A stretch of 64,000 nt of DNA from Dittrichia graveolens (GCA_038502395.1 JARJIL010000004.1:60408647-60472646), one strand, 5' to 3'; positions 45,331-57,240 are shown, counted from the first letter of the stretch. The notes: generated from the letters alone by a model not told the origin. Made by a program: numbers and translations.

Positions 45331-46248
45331 ATATACTCACAAACATATACTAATGGCTTTTTCTTGTAATTTGAATTCTCCTTCACCATCTAGAAACCGG
45401 ACATTGTGTCAGTGCCCAGATTCTATGTTTGATCCTTGTAGGGTTACCCTACAATTTTAATTTCTTGTTAACTCCGGCACAAGGGGTGAAATATCAAATT
45501 CAAGATCGACATGATTCTATGAGAAAACCAAGTTGATTTTGATTCCAAAAACCTCCTCCTTTTCTATATAAATTACAATAGTTACAAGGGTGGCAAGGTG
45601 TGGGCAGCCATGGAGGTGGAGACGACGTCGACGATGAGGTCTAGAGATGGAAGTGGTGGTGAAGACAGTGGGATAGCTCGAGGTGAAGGAGACTCGGTTC
45701 ATCTTGAAATGAAATTTGGAATGTTTCAATTTAATTCATCTTGGATAGGAGACGATTTAGTTAGGGGTTAAATACCCCTGATGGAGTATTGATTCTATCA
45801 TTCTATCACTAACCTGTTAATAAGTAGTGTGTTGAAAGAAAATTAGTGCAATTTTAAGCAAACAAAATATCACTAGTAAGGAAGACAACACAAACATATC
45901 TGTTTCCAAATAATTTTTTCCTATAAAACGACACGTTAATTATTTAAAAACGGATTTATACACAATACTATTTTATCAAGCACAAAAATGATGACTGTTA
46001 TATCCTTACAAACCCATTAACAATTTTTCTCAACGTGTTCAAGAGTATTACGTCTAAATATACATTATTTGTTGTGTATAACAAATAAGTATTGTGTACA
46101 AATCTTTCTTCCTAATTATTTATATTCTTACCAATATCGTCAATCATTAAAATATAGCTCATCTCAACTAGGACCAGGTGACGATAATAATAATACATAA
46201 CATAAAAAAATTATCACACGATTAACGCAAACAATACCTGCCATTCGA
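45331..46248. other. Unassigned intergenic stretch
   Basis: No supportable gene. A GC-richer patch at 45590-45730 can be read in several frames, but none has protein features. From 45780 the sequence is AT-rich. It includes the downstream region of the peptide gene at 46310. Confidence 0.5.
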
Positions 46249-46260
46249 TTATTTTTATTT
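46249..46260 (-). terminator. Polyadenylation signal of the cysteine-rich peptide gene
   Basis: On the minus strand TTTAAATAAAAAT contains AATAAA about 55 bases after the stop codon, the usual spacing for a plant poly(A) signal. It supports a complete transcription unit. Confidence 0.5.
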
Positions 46261-46309
46261 AAATTACTATTGGTTCGTTACATATAAACCATGCTAATCT
46301 TCCATTCCT

Positions 46310-46886
46310 TCAACTACATATCGTTTGACACCATTTATAGGATGGCACACAATAAAAACGTCGCCCTATGCAACAATAGCAAACTTTTTGCTCTCCACAA
46401 TTGAACTTAGGAACACAAATTCCATTCATGTTGTTGACATGATGTTGATTTTTAATGTCGTTAGTAGATGGTGCTTGGCTTGTTTCTTGAGTGTCGATAT
46501 TCGATACCGCAAAACCTATTTTTCCATTATTGTTGTTGTTACCGTCTATGCCTACATAACAAATCACGTTAATTGAAATAGTTAGAAGATATATGAGACA
46601 TTTATAAAATGAAGACGTGATTCATTAATGGATGATCAATGCATATGTGTAGGATACCTTTTCTTCTAATTACAGTCATGTTCTCTCTCGAATTAATAAT
46701 CAAGACCAAATTAGGGGTAATGTATATTCTTCAAAAGGTAATATGATCATACATATATATAAACACATATATATTTACATACACACACGCGCCATCATCA
46801 TCATGAATGATTTGGGAGAGAAACTTACATAATATAAAGAGACTAAAAGCAATGGCCAAAAGTAGCATTTGATTGTTGAATAACAT
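46310..46886 (-). CDS. Small secreted cysteine-rich peptide gene (two exons)
   Basis: Exon 1 is 46886-46829: ATG, then MLFNNQMLLLAIAFSLFIL, a hydrophobic signal peptide, ending at a consensus GTAAGT donor. The 277-base intron ends TTATGTAG. Exon 2 is 46551-46310. Splicing in phase 1 gives 99 residues: signal peptide, an Asn-rich and polar propiece (about residues 20-63), then a mature domain with eight cysteines spaced C-x5-C-x5-C-x-CC-x6-C-x6-C-x3-C. A single intron after the signal peptide is typical of plant defensin-like and MEG/ESF1-like peptides. The CYCC and terminal CxxxC pattern recalls the latter, though I cannot confirm it. A TATA box and poly(A) signal flank it. It has no lesions and is the only convincing host gene here. 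Confidence 0.75.
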
Positions 46887-46929
46887 CTTTCTTGGTTGGA
46901 GTGAGGTGGTTTTAATGTTGTGATGGTAC

Positions 46930-46938
46930 TATTTATAT
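46930..46938 (-). promoter_or_regulatory. TATA box of the cysteine-rich peptide gene
   Basis: TATAAATAG on the minus strand lies about 45 bases upstream of the ATG. It leaves a short leader containing CATCACAACATTAAAACC, with an A/C-rich start region as common in plants. Confidence 0.6.
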
Positions 46939-46939
46939 T

Positions 46940-48700
46940 AGAAAAGTATTAGGTTTGATTAAAGTGGTGTATTAATTGTACAAAAAAATCCTATATAATT
47001 AAATCAACTTTTGTTTTTTGTCATAAATGCAATTAATTATTTTTATCTTTAATATTGATTAATGCATTAAATATTATATTTGAAATTAAAAAAACAATAT
47101 TTTATTAAATGATAACACTTGATATTAGTTAAATTTTTTCTCTTTTTACAAGATCGATATTAAATCATACTATCATACTATGTCACGTCAACTTTTTTTT
47201 TCATCAAACACGTGATCCAAACCTATCACCTAAACATGTATTGCACACCATCCGAGATCTCAATTAATACATTAAAACAAAAAAAAAGTTATAGAAATAT
47301 CTATTACACTAAATTTGTTGAAATTTGAAGCATGATCAACCAACACCCAAAGGAGAGATGATGAAACAACCAAAACTTCAATTAGATAGAAAATAATAAA
47401 ATTGAACAAAATTAAGTTGCGACGAACTCTCGAAAGAAAATTTTAAATCAAACTATGATGAACCCACACAAAGCGATGAACTCGGAGAAGAACATTATGG
47501 AGATGATAGAACACTCAAAAAGAGAAGAGAAGAAAAAGGAAAGAGTAATCACACCACTTTTCAATTGTGGCTCACCCACTTTGGCTCATTATGCAAGGTC
47601 GTAGGGTGGTAATCATAGTAGGATATCGTTGGATTAGCTATTTGAACCCCATAAGACTAAAAGACAATCCGTTAAATATTTCACCTCTTTTTCCCTTTAT
47701 TGCATTTTTATTTGATATTGAAACACTATTAAATATGGATCTAATATTTATCATTAATATATAATCAATAAAAATGGTTATGACCTTACCAATTATTAAT
47801 AAGTAAATGTTAAATTAACCAATAAACCCTTTCTCTAGTCAAAATTTGACTTTTTAAGCAAACCGAGATCATGGTTGAAGCAAATTTGGGAGCAGAACCT
47901 TATGTAAAATGGGTAACCCAATTTTAAAAACAACTCGATACCATATTCTTCCTTCTTCGTATTTTACAAACACGTAAGGGGACAATAAGGATGATGATCG
48001 AAAGAACTAGAAGGAAGGCTATACTAAATTATCAAACAAGAATTAAATCCTTCATAGTGGCTTGAATTTAAGAGTAGGGACATAACATTAGCAATAAAAA
48101 TTAGCTTCCTCAGAGTTGTAGGTCAATTGAGGCAACCTTATAACCCGTTCAAATGCTTACTAAACTTCAAATTTAGGGGTTTTAAACTTTGATGGTAGCG
48201 ACTCAAGGTCATATGTTTTCAAATGTCCTACAATGAGTTGGAGATAAGAGTCAACGGTGAATTGATTGAATTGTTTTTTGCTGTTATTATAAGAATCTAA
48301 ACATTAGTACTCCATAGAAGAGTTTTCAAGGCCGTTTAAGCATTCCAACAAATTCTGTGTATACAATAAGTATAAATAACAATATATTGTGTCATAAATT
48401 GGATTGATGAAGCTCTTAATTGCTTGTGTAATATATTTATGTTATCAGGTTTCATGAGCTCAAGGTAATGATCTGTAAAATTCTACTTGAACTTTAATCA
48501 AACATATATAGGAGATGTCTTTGTGACTCACAAGGGAATTTATTTTCATCTACATACTAGAAGTTATTTTGGCTCACAAGGTAATTTATGTGCCGGGTTT
48601 TTTTCCTCAATTTTCTTCGTTAAATTGAACGCTGGTTTATAACTAATTATGTTGTGATTATCTACTACCATATCGCATTTGGACTTCCATACACTATAAC
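46940..48700. other. AT-rich intergenic stretch
   Basis: I see no gene, LTR or clear terminal repeat. Homopolymer A/T runs and short chance ORFs (for example 47567-47764) are the only structures. It may include upstream control sequence of the peptide gene. Confidence 0.45.
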
Positions 48701-48709
48701 CTGTTATAA

Positions 48710-48740
48710 CTAGTGTTTTACCCATACAGTGCTCGGGTAC
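48710..48740 (-). mobile_element. Helitron-like 3' terminus (minus strand)
   Basis: Read on the minus strand, an imperfect hairpin ACCCGAGCACTGTATGGGT is followed by AAAACA and CTAG|T, the Helitron 3' pattern (hairpin, about 6-10 bases, CTRR). The element body would extend to higher coordinates. The 5' TC end was not found. Confidence 0.4.
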
Positions 48741-48985
48741 GTATTTTAAAATTTTATTTGATACTTTTTATAGATACTCTTTTAGAAAATATAAAATTAT
48801 TCATATCTAAAATTTTTTGTGTAATATTATTGCGTTTTTCGTGTTCACTATTATTAATAAAAGTAATATTTATGTAATGGATAAGTGAAAGACCACCCTT
48901 ATCACGTTAGAACGCGTGAATGAAAAATACCAAAATAATAGATTTTTCAAAAATGTCCTTTTATGTAGCACACAAGTTATCAATT

Positions 48986-48992
<7 letters not shown>

Positions 48993-49020
<28 letters not shown>

Positions 49021-49343
49021 GGGGATGGTTTGAAAACCGTTTTTATTTCGAGTACCGTGAGAACCAATATTAGCCCTTGATTAAAATAAATCATTTGCCA
49101 ATAAAAATGACGGCTCATTAATGATACATTAATGACTCATTAATGACATATTAATAATGCATTATGGGTATTTCGGAAAAATCAAGGTTCGATCTTTAGT
49201 GACAACTCACCCGGACGCAATTAACAGTTGAAAAATTATAGAAAAGACCAAAATACCCCTATTAATGAGCATTAATGAGGGTTACAAATGGTACTCACAG
49301 TACTAACAATAATTTTTGAAGTTCTGATGGTTACAAATGGAGG

Positions 49344-49347
<4 letters not shown>
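48993..49347. repeat. Degraded MITE-like element between TA runs
   Basis: After (CA)n/(TA)n at 48988-49020 comes GGATGGTTTGAAAACCGTTT and GTACCGTGAGAACCAAT, closely related to the left arm of the MITE at 49391. A weak inverted counterpart (GTACTCACAGTACTAAC) lies at about 49291. It ends at the (TA)n run 49348-49389. Probably an older relative of the next element. Confidence 0.45.
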
Positions 49348-49390
<43 letters not shown>

Positions 49391-49391
<1 letters not shown>

Positions 49392-49621
49392 AAAAGTTCA
49401 TTTGAGAACCGTTTCTATTGCGATAACCGCGAGAACCAATCTTAGCCGTCCAATTCCTCCTCCTTCAATTGAATTGTCCACCCATGAATTCCTTACATGC
49501 ACCCTGCCACACCCAATCCCTCCACATTCTTCATCCATGAATTCCATTATCCAAAATGAACGGCTAAGATTGGTTCTCGCGGTTCTCGCAGTAAAAACGG
49601 TTTTCAAATGAACCTTCCCCT
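49391..49621. mobile_element. MITE with about 57-bp terminal inverted repeats
   Basis: The left arm 49391-49449 (AGTTCATTTGAGAACCGTTT, then CGCGAGAACCAATCTTAGCC) is mirrored by 49560-49617 (GGCTAAGATTGGTTCTCGCG to AACGGTTTTCAAATGAACCT). About 110 bp of non-coding spacer lies between. Length about 230 bp, next to a long (TA)n tract. The two ORFs over it are mirror frames of the repeat. Superfamily unclear. Confidence 0.75.
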
Positions 49622-49742
49622 ATCTTATAACCTATTTAAAGGAAAATAGTGATGACATCATCATCTTTTTAAAAAAATCATGTTTTTAAGATTAATGAGA
49701 TCAACATATTTATAAGGAATTTTATAAATAGGTTATAAGATT
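49621..49742. repeat. Small inverted-repeat element
   Basis: TATCTTATAACCTATTTA at 49621-49638 is mirrored by ATAAATAGGTTATAAGA at 49724-49740, about 120 bp in all. Its ends share CTTATAACC with the larger MITE at 50131, so it may be a deletion derivative. Confidence 0.45.
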
Positions 49743-50130
49743 GAGTGGGCTGGATGAAAATTGTGATAGGTTTTATAAAATATGGGAGGGGCTTTTAAGA
49801 AAATATGGGGAATTTTATAAAAATTGTATGTTAATGTAATTAATTATAGGTTGTTTATAAATTATGTTTAGTAACTTGTGATATATTTTGTTTAGAGAAA
49901 AAATAATTATGTATTTGCGACCGTCTTATTTTTATCTACGTTTTGGTGTAAATTTTATTGTAATATGACACTTTTATAAAATTAGTATATTCTTAATTTT
50001 TTGTTATACATTAATAGTAATGGGTGGCTAATTTTTTATTTAGCTGGGGAGTTTTTTTGGGATTATGGTGATAAGCTGAATGATCAACTTGAATATGCTA
50101 TTCAAAGTGTGTAGTTATTGATTTTATAAC

Positions 50131-50606
50131 ATCTTATCTTATCTTATAACCTTATTAAAAGAAAAGAATGACCAAACTAAATTTCTACCAATCACAAGAT
50201 CCCATTTTAAAAAAATTAAAAAAAATCGTGTTCAAGAATACAATGACGTCATCCCAAAAAAACCAAATTTTGAATTTTAGATTAGTTACAACTAGGAAAC
50301 TGTTGTTAAGGACTATGTTTGTTGAAGAGGTAAGCATCGGAAGGAAGTCAGGCTGTCGAAGAAGGTAACGTAGGAAGAGTCACCTTTTGTTTCCAGAAAC
50401 CCTAAGAGTAATCTGTTTCAAATTCGGGTTACCCGTGACCCGCGTTTTTTCTTAAGTTGTTGGAATCAGATGTGTGACGTCATTGTATATTTAACCATGA
50501 TTTTTTGTTTTTTTTTAAATGGGAGGTTTTGATCGGTGGAAATTTAGTTTTGATTGGTGACATCATAATCCTTTTCTTTTAATAAGGTTATAAGATAAGA
50601 TAAGAT
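50131..50606. mobile_element. 476-bp MITE with perfect 36-bp terminal inverted repeats
   Basis: Positions 50131-50166 (ATCTTATCTTATCTTATAAC onward) are the exact reverse complement of 50571-50606. Imperfect pairing extends inward to roughly 90 bases (TTTCTACCAATCACAAGATC versus GATCGGTGGAAATTTAG). The interior lacks a transposase. No clear target duplication was found, so the superfamily is open. Confidence 0.8.
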
Positions 50607-50762
50607 ACTCAATTTTTCAAAAAACAAAATTCTTTGCAACTCCTTAAAAAGATTGCACCATTTCTTTATTATTCTTCAGGTAAATAAGTTTTGTTTACAT
50701 TTCATAAAATAATTCACATATGCTAATGTAATACATTGTTCTTTTTATTATAGTTATTAATT

Positions 50763-50987
50763 ATGGAGAATAAACAACCTTCTTTATTTGCTCCAAAGCG
50801 ACCTTCATTGGAAGAGCATTCAAAGGAAAGGAAGAAATCAAGAGTGATTCATTATATACATGACAACTCTATTCATAACAGTTCAATAACGATTGAAAAT
50901 GATGGAACAAGTTCACGGATTACTTTAAATGATATATCTAACGGTGTGTTTAATTTCAAATTAGAATTTAGTTCAAAATTTACATAA
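50763..50987 (+). CDS. Short hypothetical ORF
   Basis: This 74-codon frame contains APKRPSLEEHSKERKKSRVI (basic) followed by a polar stretch. I recognise no family and see no TATA box or splice pattern that would extend it convincingly. It lies between a MITE and a Helitron-like end, so it could be a fragment carried by a transposon. A chance ORF is quite possible. Confidence 0.2.
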   Translation: MENKQPSLFAPKRPSLEEHSKERKKSRVIHYIHDNSIHNSSITIENDGTSSRITLNDISNGVFNFKLEFSSKFT

Positions 50988-51042
50988 AGTCTAGTAGATT
51001 CATATTCATTTTATATGCTTTATGATGAGAGTATATATATAC

Positions 51043-51073
<31 letters not shown>

Positions 51074-51365
51074 TATGATTAAGTAAGTGATTCCATCATC
51101 ATTTTATAGTCACTAATCGTTATAATCTTCGGATGATTTTCAATAGGTATATATTAAAGTTAATAAAAATATTAAGTAAAATTAAATATATGAATTACAA
51201 TAAACTAATTAACTTGAACTTATTGCCATAATTAACATTGTTTCTCGAATCCGCCAACAATAATTGTCTGTTAATTGGAATTGATTTAATTTATTTCTAA
51301 TTATTTTTACTATACGTGTTAGTACTCCTTAAAGCTATATAACTTTAAATTTGACTTATATCATC

Positions 51366-51396
51366 CCCGTGTTGACACACGGGTCGCTTAGCTAGT
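51366..51396 (+). mobile_element. Helitron-like 3' terminus (plus strand)
   Basis: A perfect stem CCCGTG-TTGACA-CACGGG (51366-51383) is followed by eight bases and CTAG then T at 51392-51396, matching Helitron 3' ends. The body would lie to the left. Together with the opposite end at 48710, the ends face each other across about 2.7 kb. Confidence 0.45.
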
Positions 51397-51537
51397 ATAT
51401 ATATACATATAAATCAAAGCCCTTAATGTATAGATCTGATGGTTTATAATTATTTTTTAAGTTCATTATATAATAGAGGCTTTTTATTGATTTTTGCTAT
51501 GTGTGTGTATGTATATGTGTGTGCGTATATGTGTGTG

Positions 51538-52906
51538 TGTAACACCGTCAAATTTAGAGGATATTTTTTAATCCATGTTTGGAAACTGCATGGTTAAGGC
51601 GGTAAATACAATATTTTCATAACCTGTTTTTATCAAAATATAGTATAGTCGGCGGAAACATCCCATAATTAATTAAATATTCATACTTATTATATAAGTT
51701 GGAACAAAACAAAACCACCCGTGTTACCAAATATCGATGGACCATTACAAAATATTAACAAAAAGTATTCAAAAGCAAAAGAAAATGTGTTCCCAAAAAC
51801 CGGTATGTAAACTATAGCTAACACCCGTCCTCACCAGCACAAACTAATTACCTGCACCTATGAAAGGTACATGGAGATGGGGGAGTTCTAGCTCAAATTC
51901 TGTCAGGTTGTTATGTTTCTTAACTTTTTGGGTCATAACTTTAATATAATATATTATTTATAATTAATCATCTAATATAAGCATAAAATTATAAAATCCA
52001 TGTGTTCCTTACAACAATGGTAGGATGATAACACATTTTCATGTGTTCCTTACAACATTGGTAGGATGATAACACATGCATGATCAAAGTTCTTATTTTC
52101 TTGATTTTTAGTTGATTGTGTTCCTTACAATAATGGTAGGATGATAACACATTTTCATGTGTTTCTTACAAAATTGGTAGGATGATAACACTTGCATGAT
52201 CAAAGTTCTTAAATAAAAAAAGAGAAGAAAGGTAGAAGAGTAAAGATGGATCTTGTTGTATAATCATCTTACAAAACTTTTCTTCTTTGATCTTGCTTAG
52301 ATCTTCAAAAGAAAAACAAAGATTTGATGGAGTTCTTGGGGAGATTTTGGTGTAAGAACAAGAGAGAAGAAAAGATGAAGATTGATTGTAAAGGAAATGA
52401 TGAGAAGAAGTAGGGAGCTTTTATAGACATTGGGGAGTTCAAGTGGCATTATGGGGAAGTGAGGAAAGCAAGAGAAAAAGAGAGGGGGGGGGGTGGTTTT
52501 CTTTTATTTATTTTTTGTTATTTATTATGTATAAATTGTGTAGGATATAATTTGTATAAGTTGGTGATTTGATTAAATCTTCTATTTAGCAAGGTTTTAA
52601 TCACTTTTATAAGTTTATATATATATATATGTTTTATATTTTAAATTATCTATAATTATTATGAAGTATATAATAATAATAATAATTATTATCATTATTA
52701 TTATTATTGTATATGATTTATAAATCTTGGCTTTTAATAAATCGGTTTTACGAGCTAGTGAATGTTCTAACCATATAGACGGGATTTCTATGGAATCTAA
52801 GATTATTATTGATATATTTAAATCATAACTAATATTTTTAGTTATACCAGGCTTATAGTTAGAGTTTCTAATGACTAACCTGTGAATTTTGTTGACGGTT
52901 GTCACA
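51538..52906 (-). repeat. 3' LTR of gypsy element J
   Basis: Read on the minus strand it runs TGTGACAACCGTC to GACGGTGTTACA (1369 bp) and directly follows the J polypurine tract. It contains a four-fold degenerate tandem repeat at 51999-52209, a TTTTATAGACATTGGGGAG region, a G10 homopolymer near 52484, and AT-rich (TAA)n/(TTA)n runs near 52670-52710. The ORF at 52615-52905 is spurious. Confidence 0.75.
51999..52209. repeat. Tandem repeat inside J LTR
   Basis: The phrase ATGTGTTCCTTACAACA...GGTAGGATGATAACAC (about 42 bp) occurs four times. It is arranged as two doublets, each followed by GCATGATCAAAGTTCTTA, giving a higher-order unit of about 120 bp. Such repeats often sit in LTR regulatory regions; function unknown. 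Confidence 0.75.
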
Positions 52907-52939
52907 GTCTCCCCTGATTAAAAGAATTTCGTCCCGAAA
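52907..52939 (-). other. Polypurine tract of J
   Basis: The minus strand reads TTCGGGACGAAATTCTTTTA then ATCAGGGGAGAC, abutting the LTR at 52906. The GGACGAAAT phrase is shared with element G, consistent with a related gypsy lineage. Confidence 0.75.
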
Positions 52940-53647
52940 TTAATCGTTGACCTCTTGGACTTGCTTTTTGGCAAAGAGGTGTGGGTATTTGAGTTTCATA
53001 TAATCCTCTCGCTCCCAAGTGTATTCAGGCCCGTGCCTTGAGTTCCATCGAATCTTCAAAATGGGGATCTTGCTTCTCCTTAGTCTTTTGACCTCCCAGT
53101 CAAGGATGTCGATTGGTTCTTCTACGAAGTGCAACCGGTTATCAACTTGCACATCTTTTAAGGGTAAGACTAAGGATTCATCAGTTTGAGATTTCTTTAA
53201 ATTCGACACATGGAACGTGTCATGGATGGCAATCAATTCTTGTGGCAGTTTAAGCTTGTAAGCTATAGGTCCAATCCTTTCAATTATCTCAAATGGCCTT
53301 ACCTGGGACAATTTGTTGTTTTTCCCAAAACGTACTATACTCTTCCAAGGTGATATCTTCAGTAGAACTCTATTGCCAACTTGAAACTCTAGGGGTAACC
53401 TGCGATTATCGACGTAGCTCTTCTGTCGATCCCTAGCGGTTTTCAACCTTTCCTTGATAATATTGATCTTATCAGTGGTCTCCTGTACGACATCTGGTCT
53501 TGACAATTGCCGGTCCTCAATTTCCAACCAGCTGAGCGGGAATCTACACTTGCGTCCATACAGGGCTTCATAGGGTGCACACTGAATACTGTTGTGATAA
53601 CTATTGTTGTATGAAAATTCAACCAGTGGTAAATGCGAGTCCTAGCT
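52940..53647 (-). pseudogene. Integrase C-terminus of gypsy element J
   Basis: The open frame 53527-52940 reads DRQKSYVDNRRLPLEFQVG, then the end-of-integrase signature LPQELIAIHDTFHVSNLKK. A chromodomain-like tail (IRWNSRHGPEYTWEREDYMK) and a stop follow. The preceding codons, 53637-53528, continue as LVEFSYNNSYHNSIQCAPYE and YGRKCRFPLSWLE in the same frame, so the true frame is longer than the ATG-started ORF. Upstream it is cut at 53647 by the LTR of K. The surviving piece has no lesion, suggesting a fairly young element. Confidence 0.85.
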
Positions 53648-56600
53648 TGTAACACCGTAAAACTCAAGCCATTTTTTTAAAACGTTGCAGAAGCATTCAC
53701 TTAATTTCATTTGACATAAACATGCACAAGGTACAAAGTACTTTTACAAATCACAACATTCGTTTGTGTTACAAAAGATTAAAAAACGTGGCTCATCTAT
53801 TCTCAAAATACAATATCAGAGTATTGGTCAAATTTCCCTTTCCACAACAAAGCTAAGCAGCTATACACAAAAACCTGCAAAAAGCAACCAACTGTGGGGG
53901 ATTAGCACAAAGCTAAGTGAATGGAAGCTACAGACAAGCATACAACAATTTCAGTTCACAATTAAATCTCTGAACAACAATAACATCAATCAATCCATCA
54001 ATTCAATAATCTCTTCCATCCCGAGGACCGGCGGTTCTGCCGAACCTACAACCAAAGCTAGCCAAAGCAAAGGTTTACCGATAGCTCCCTGCCGATTGAC
54101 ACAGTGAAATTCCCCTCTGATACAACGCATGCATTAGGAGGACTACCTCTGCTCAACCAACCGCAAGCAAGCCCAGCTTTTTCATCAGCAGCTGACCCCA
54201 ACTAACCCTTACACAGAAGCTGATCTCTACCAACCCCTTACATAGAGGTTGGTTCTCAAACAATCCAAGTTCACCTCCAATCACAATCACAATCAAAACT
54301 CTATCACATATACATGGAAGTGTAATTCTCGTTTAACAAATAGCAGACTTAACAGTCTATCATGGCATAACAATTAATCTATCTTCGCATAAAGAACTTA
54401 TCGGTCAATAATCTCATATTCGCATCAACAAGCAATCATTGCATTCAAACATTCCTTCAATTAGTCAATTCATAACGTTACCACCAAAACCACCCGTGAG
54501 TAAACTTCCACTCACCTCAGTCCTCGTATCACGCGTGCTCAGTTGTCTAATATCACTGAGTCTGTGCTTTGCCTGAAAACACAGCAACAACCGAATCAGT
54601 CTCGAATATATAAATATATCTTTCCACATATATTTATATCTCATAATAATGTAAATAACTTGATTTAATCATATAATTAATAATCCAACTTATCCCAAAG
54701 AAAACACAAACAAAACAAACAATTTTCTTGAAACAGGCCTGTCGCTCCGCGACACCATCGGATTTCGAATTCCGGATTTTACAATCGAATTTGGGGCAAC
54801 GGATTTAAGTGTCGGATTTAGCTGTCGGATTTAGGGTCAGATTTCAGGTTTACGGATTGCAAGTATCGGATTCGAGGCTTAGTTTGGTAACTTTCGGATT
54901 CTCACAAAAACCGACTAAATTGTCGGATTTGATGAAGGTCGCACTGTGACCCTCTTTGTAGCGCCACGATCTTCCTTCTTCCAGATTATCATCTTTCTTT
55001 TCTCGGATTTTCAGCCACCATAACCCATATTATTCATTCCCTACATATAATTTCTCAATTTACAACACTTCTAACATACATGAAACTTCATATTTGTTAA
55101 TAACAACCATTTAGAACTACTTAAATCCATATGTAACATCAGAACCATTCAAAACCCATTTCTTCAAAACTCAACAATGGTGTTTCAAGTTCAACCTTAT
55201 AAAAACATAATTCAAACATACTCAGATAGTTTTAATCATATTAGAATCAACAATTCACCTTTATATTGAATTATAACAACACAAATCTTCTCTTTTAGAA
55301 ATCCAAGTTTTCTCCTTTTCTTTCTTGTTCTTCTTTTCGAGAGAGAAACACACATACACCCACTCCACTTTTCTTTCTTTCTTTTAATTAATAAAAATCA
55401 AGTTTCATCGTATATATTCACACACACACACACACGTGTATTACCTTCAGCAAATATGTGTCATCACCTTACACACCAACTCACGTACACACATACATAC
55501 ATGATATCATACATACATAAATAACTCTTCTAGCATATACCACATGCCAATTAACCATCAATTAACTATTCAAATATCATAATACCATTTATTATGTCCA
55601 ATTACTTTCAAACAAATAATCTTTCTCAATCAATTAACTTAACATACATTTGAGATATTTTCTATAACTCTCGTACCAAACTAAATTTTATTTAATCATA
55701 AATACATACGATATCAAATACTCGTTTAATCACGTAACAATTATTTAAACATGCATAACTAAATACATTTCAATTTACCATTAGCCCGCCTACTACTAGG
55801 CCGAGTCTTTGGATGTTATAAATCTTCCCTACTTCAGATGATTCCGTCCTCGGAATCCTATAATATATCTCAGACGAAAAACCCATTCTTCATATTCATT
55901 CATTTCAGGTTGTCAAATCCTTTGTAACGCATATCCATATCCATCTTATTACCATTCACTAACATTCATTTCTACTCATCTTTGTCATCTAGTACTCATC
56001 AGAGTTTAACAACTCTTCAACTCAATCATTTAGCTCATAGACTTAAAAAAACCTGTCTTTCTATGATTCTCTTTCATACTTACACAATTAAACAACATCA
56101 AAACATCTCTTGAATACTTGTTCACATCAATCTGTTTATCTCAATTAACAAATTCCACATATCTGTTATTCACTGTCTTTCATACTTATCCAAACGATTC
56201 TATTCATCTCAGACTTGCTCAATCTGTAGCAATCCACTTCTTTCTTTTACTTGATAATATCAATCATCCATGTTATCAATTTCTAATAAGAGTAATTTCA
56301 ATTCCATCCCTCGAATCAAGTACGCGTCGACTCAAACAATCTCCAAGGTTATCGTCGTAAATTCTCTCGTATTTCCACATATATGGCAACAATTTATTTC
56401 TCCAATGTAATATCAAATTTCTCAATTACAATCGTTGATCCATTCTAACCATCTTATCTGCCATGTATCAAGTTCATTCATATATAAACATTCACTACTT
56501 CTTTTAGTAATAAAATCAATTACACATACCTTTCTTTATACACAATTCATTCATGTGATTTATCACAAACGCATCTGCTGCAACTCCAAATCATTCCTCT

Positions 56601-57212
56601 CATGAATCTTCGACTGTCACAAGATGTATACCCTTCCTCCATTTTCATAACATAGTATCTTTTATATCAATCCAACAAATGCAGTATCTCAACGAATCAT
56701 CGATCTCCTCAAGTTCATTAATCACTATCACAAATTATCTTCATTTGTTAACTTTACCCATAACTCATAATCTCAATTATATATTTATTAACAACGTCTC
56801 TAGATCATCACAAAACCTTCCAAACTTCTTATCCACTTTCCTTCTTCTTTATACGAACACCAACATATACATATAAGCATATAAACACATAACACGGAAG
56901 GCAAGATAACTCTTGCAACACATAACTTAGCATGCAATTTTACAAATCTACAAACATCTTTCTAGGGTATTTCATACCCAATTCACGTCATTTCAAGTAT
57001 CACTTACTTACTATCACATCACTTACTGCCATAAGCATCAAAATATTTCATGATTTAAAATATATATCAACTATCTCTACTTCTCAAAGAATCATACTCT
57101 TTAGAAGTAAGCAACCACACTTAGCACACATAAGCATCATACATTCTCGTTTAACTCTAAAGTTAATAAACATACGCACAAATATAAAGGTTATCAATAC
57201 GTACCCGTTACA
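53648..57212 (-). repeat. LTR1 of K (3565 bp)
   Basis: Ends are TGTAACACCG (plus, 53648) and CCCGTTACA (57212), i.e. TGTAAC...GTTACA on either strand. It matches LTR2 (58749-63193) over its length except for about 0.88 kb absent near 56185. It includes a block of CGGATTT motifs (54762-54930) beside a broken GTCGCTCCGCGAC palindrome, (CA)n near 55424, and very AT-rich non-coding sequence. ORFs within are not protein-like. Confidence 0.75.
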
Positions 57213-57240
57213 TCATCAGTAGTGGCAATATCATCAGTCA

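Noticed and set aside
45517..45729. Minus-strand 70-codon ORF and a plus-strand frame from ATGGAGGTGGAGACGACG
   Set aside because: No promoter, domain or splice evidence; low-complexity codons in a GC-rich patch only.
46620..46720. Possible third (middle) exon in the peptide gene around GAACATGACTGTAATTAG
   Set aside because: The acceptor/donor combinations tried give an immediate stop in the required phase; direct joining of exon 1 to exon 2 keeps the frame.
56118..57222. Several plus-strand ORFs duplicated at 62145-62855
   Set aside because: The duplication is the K LTR pair. The frames are rich in I, S, T and N from AT-rich non-coding DNA and differ in length between copies.
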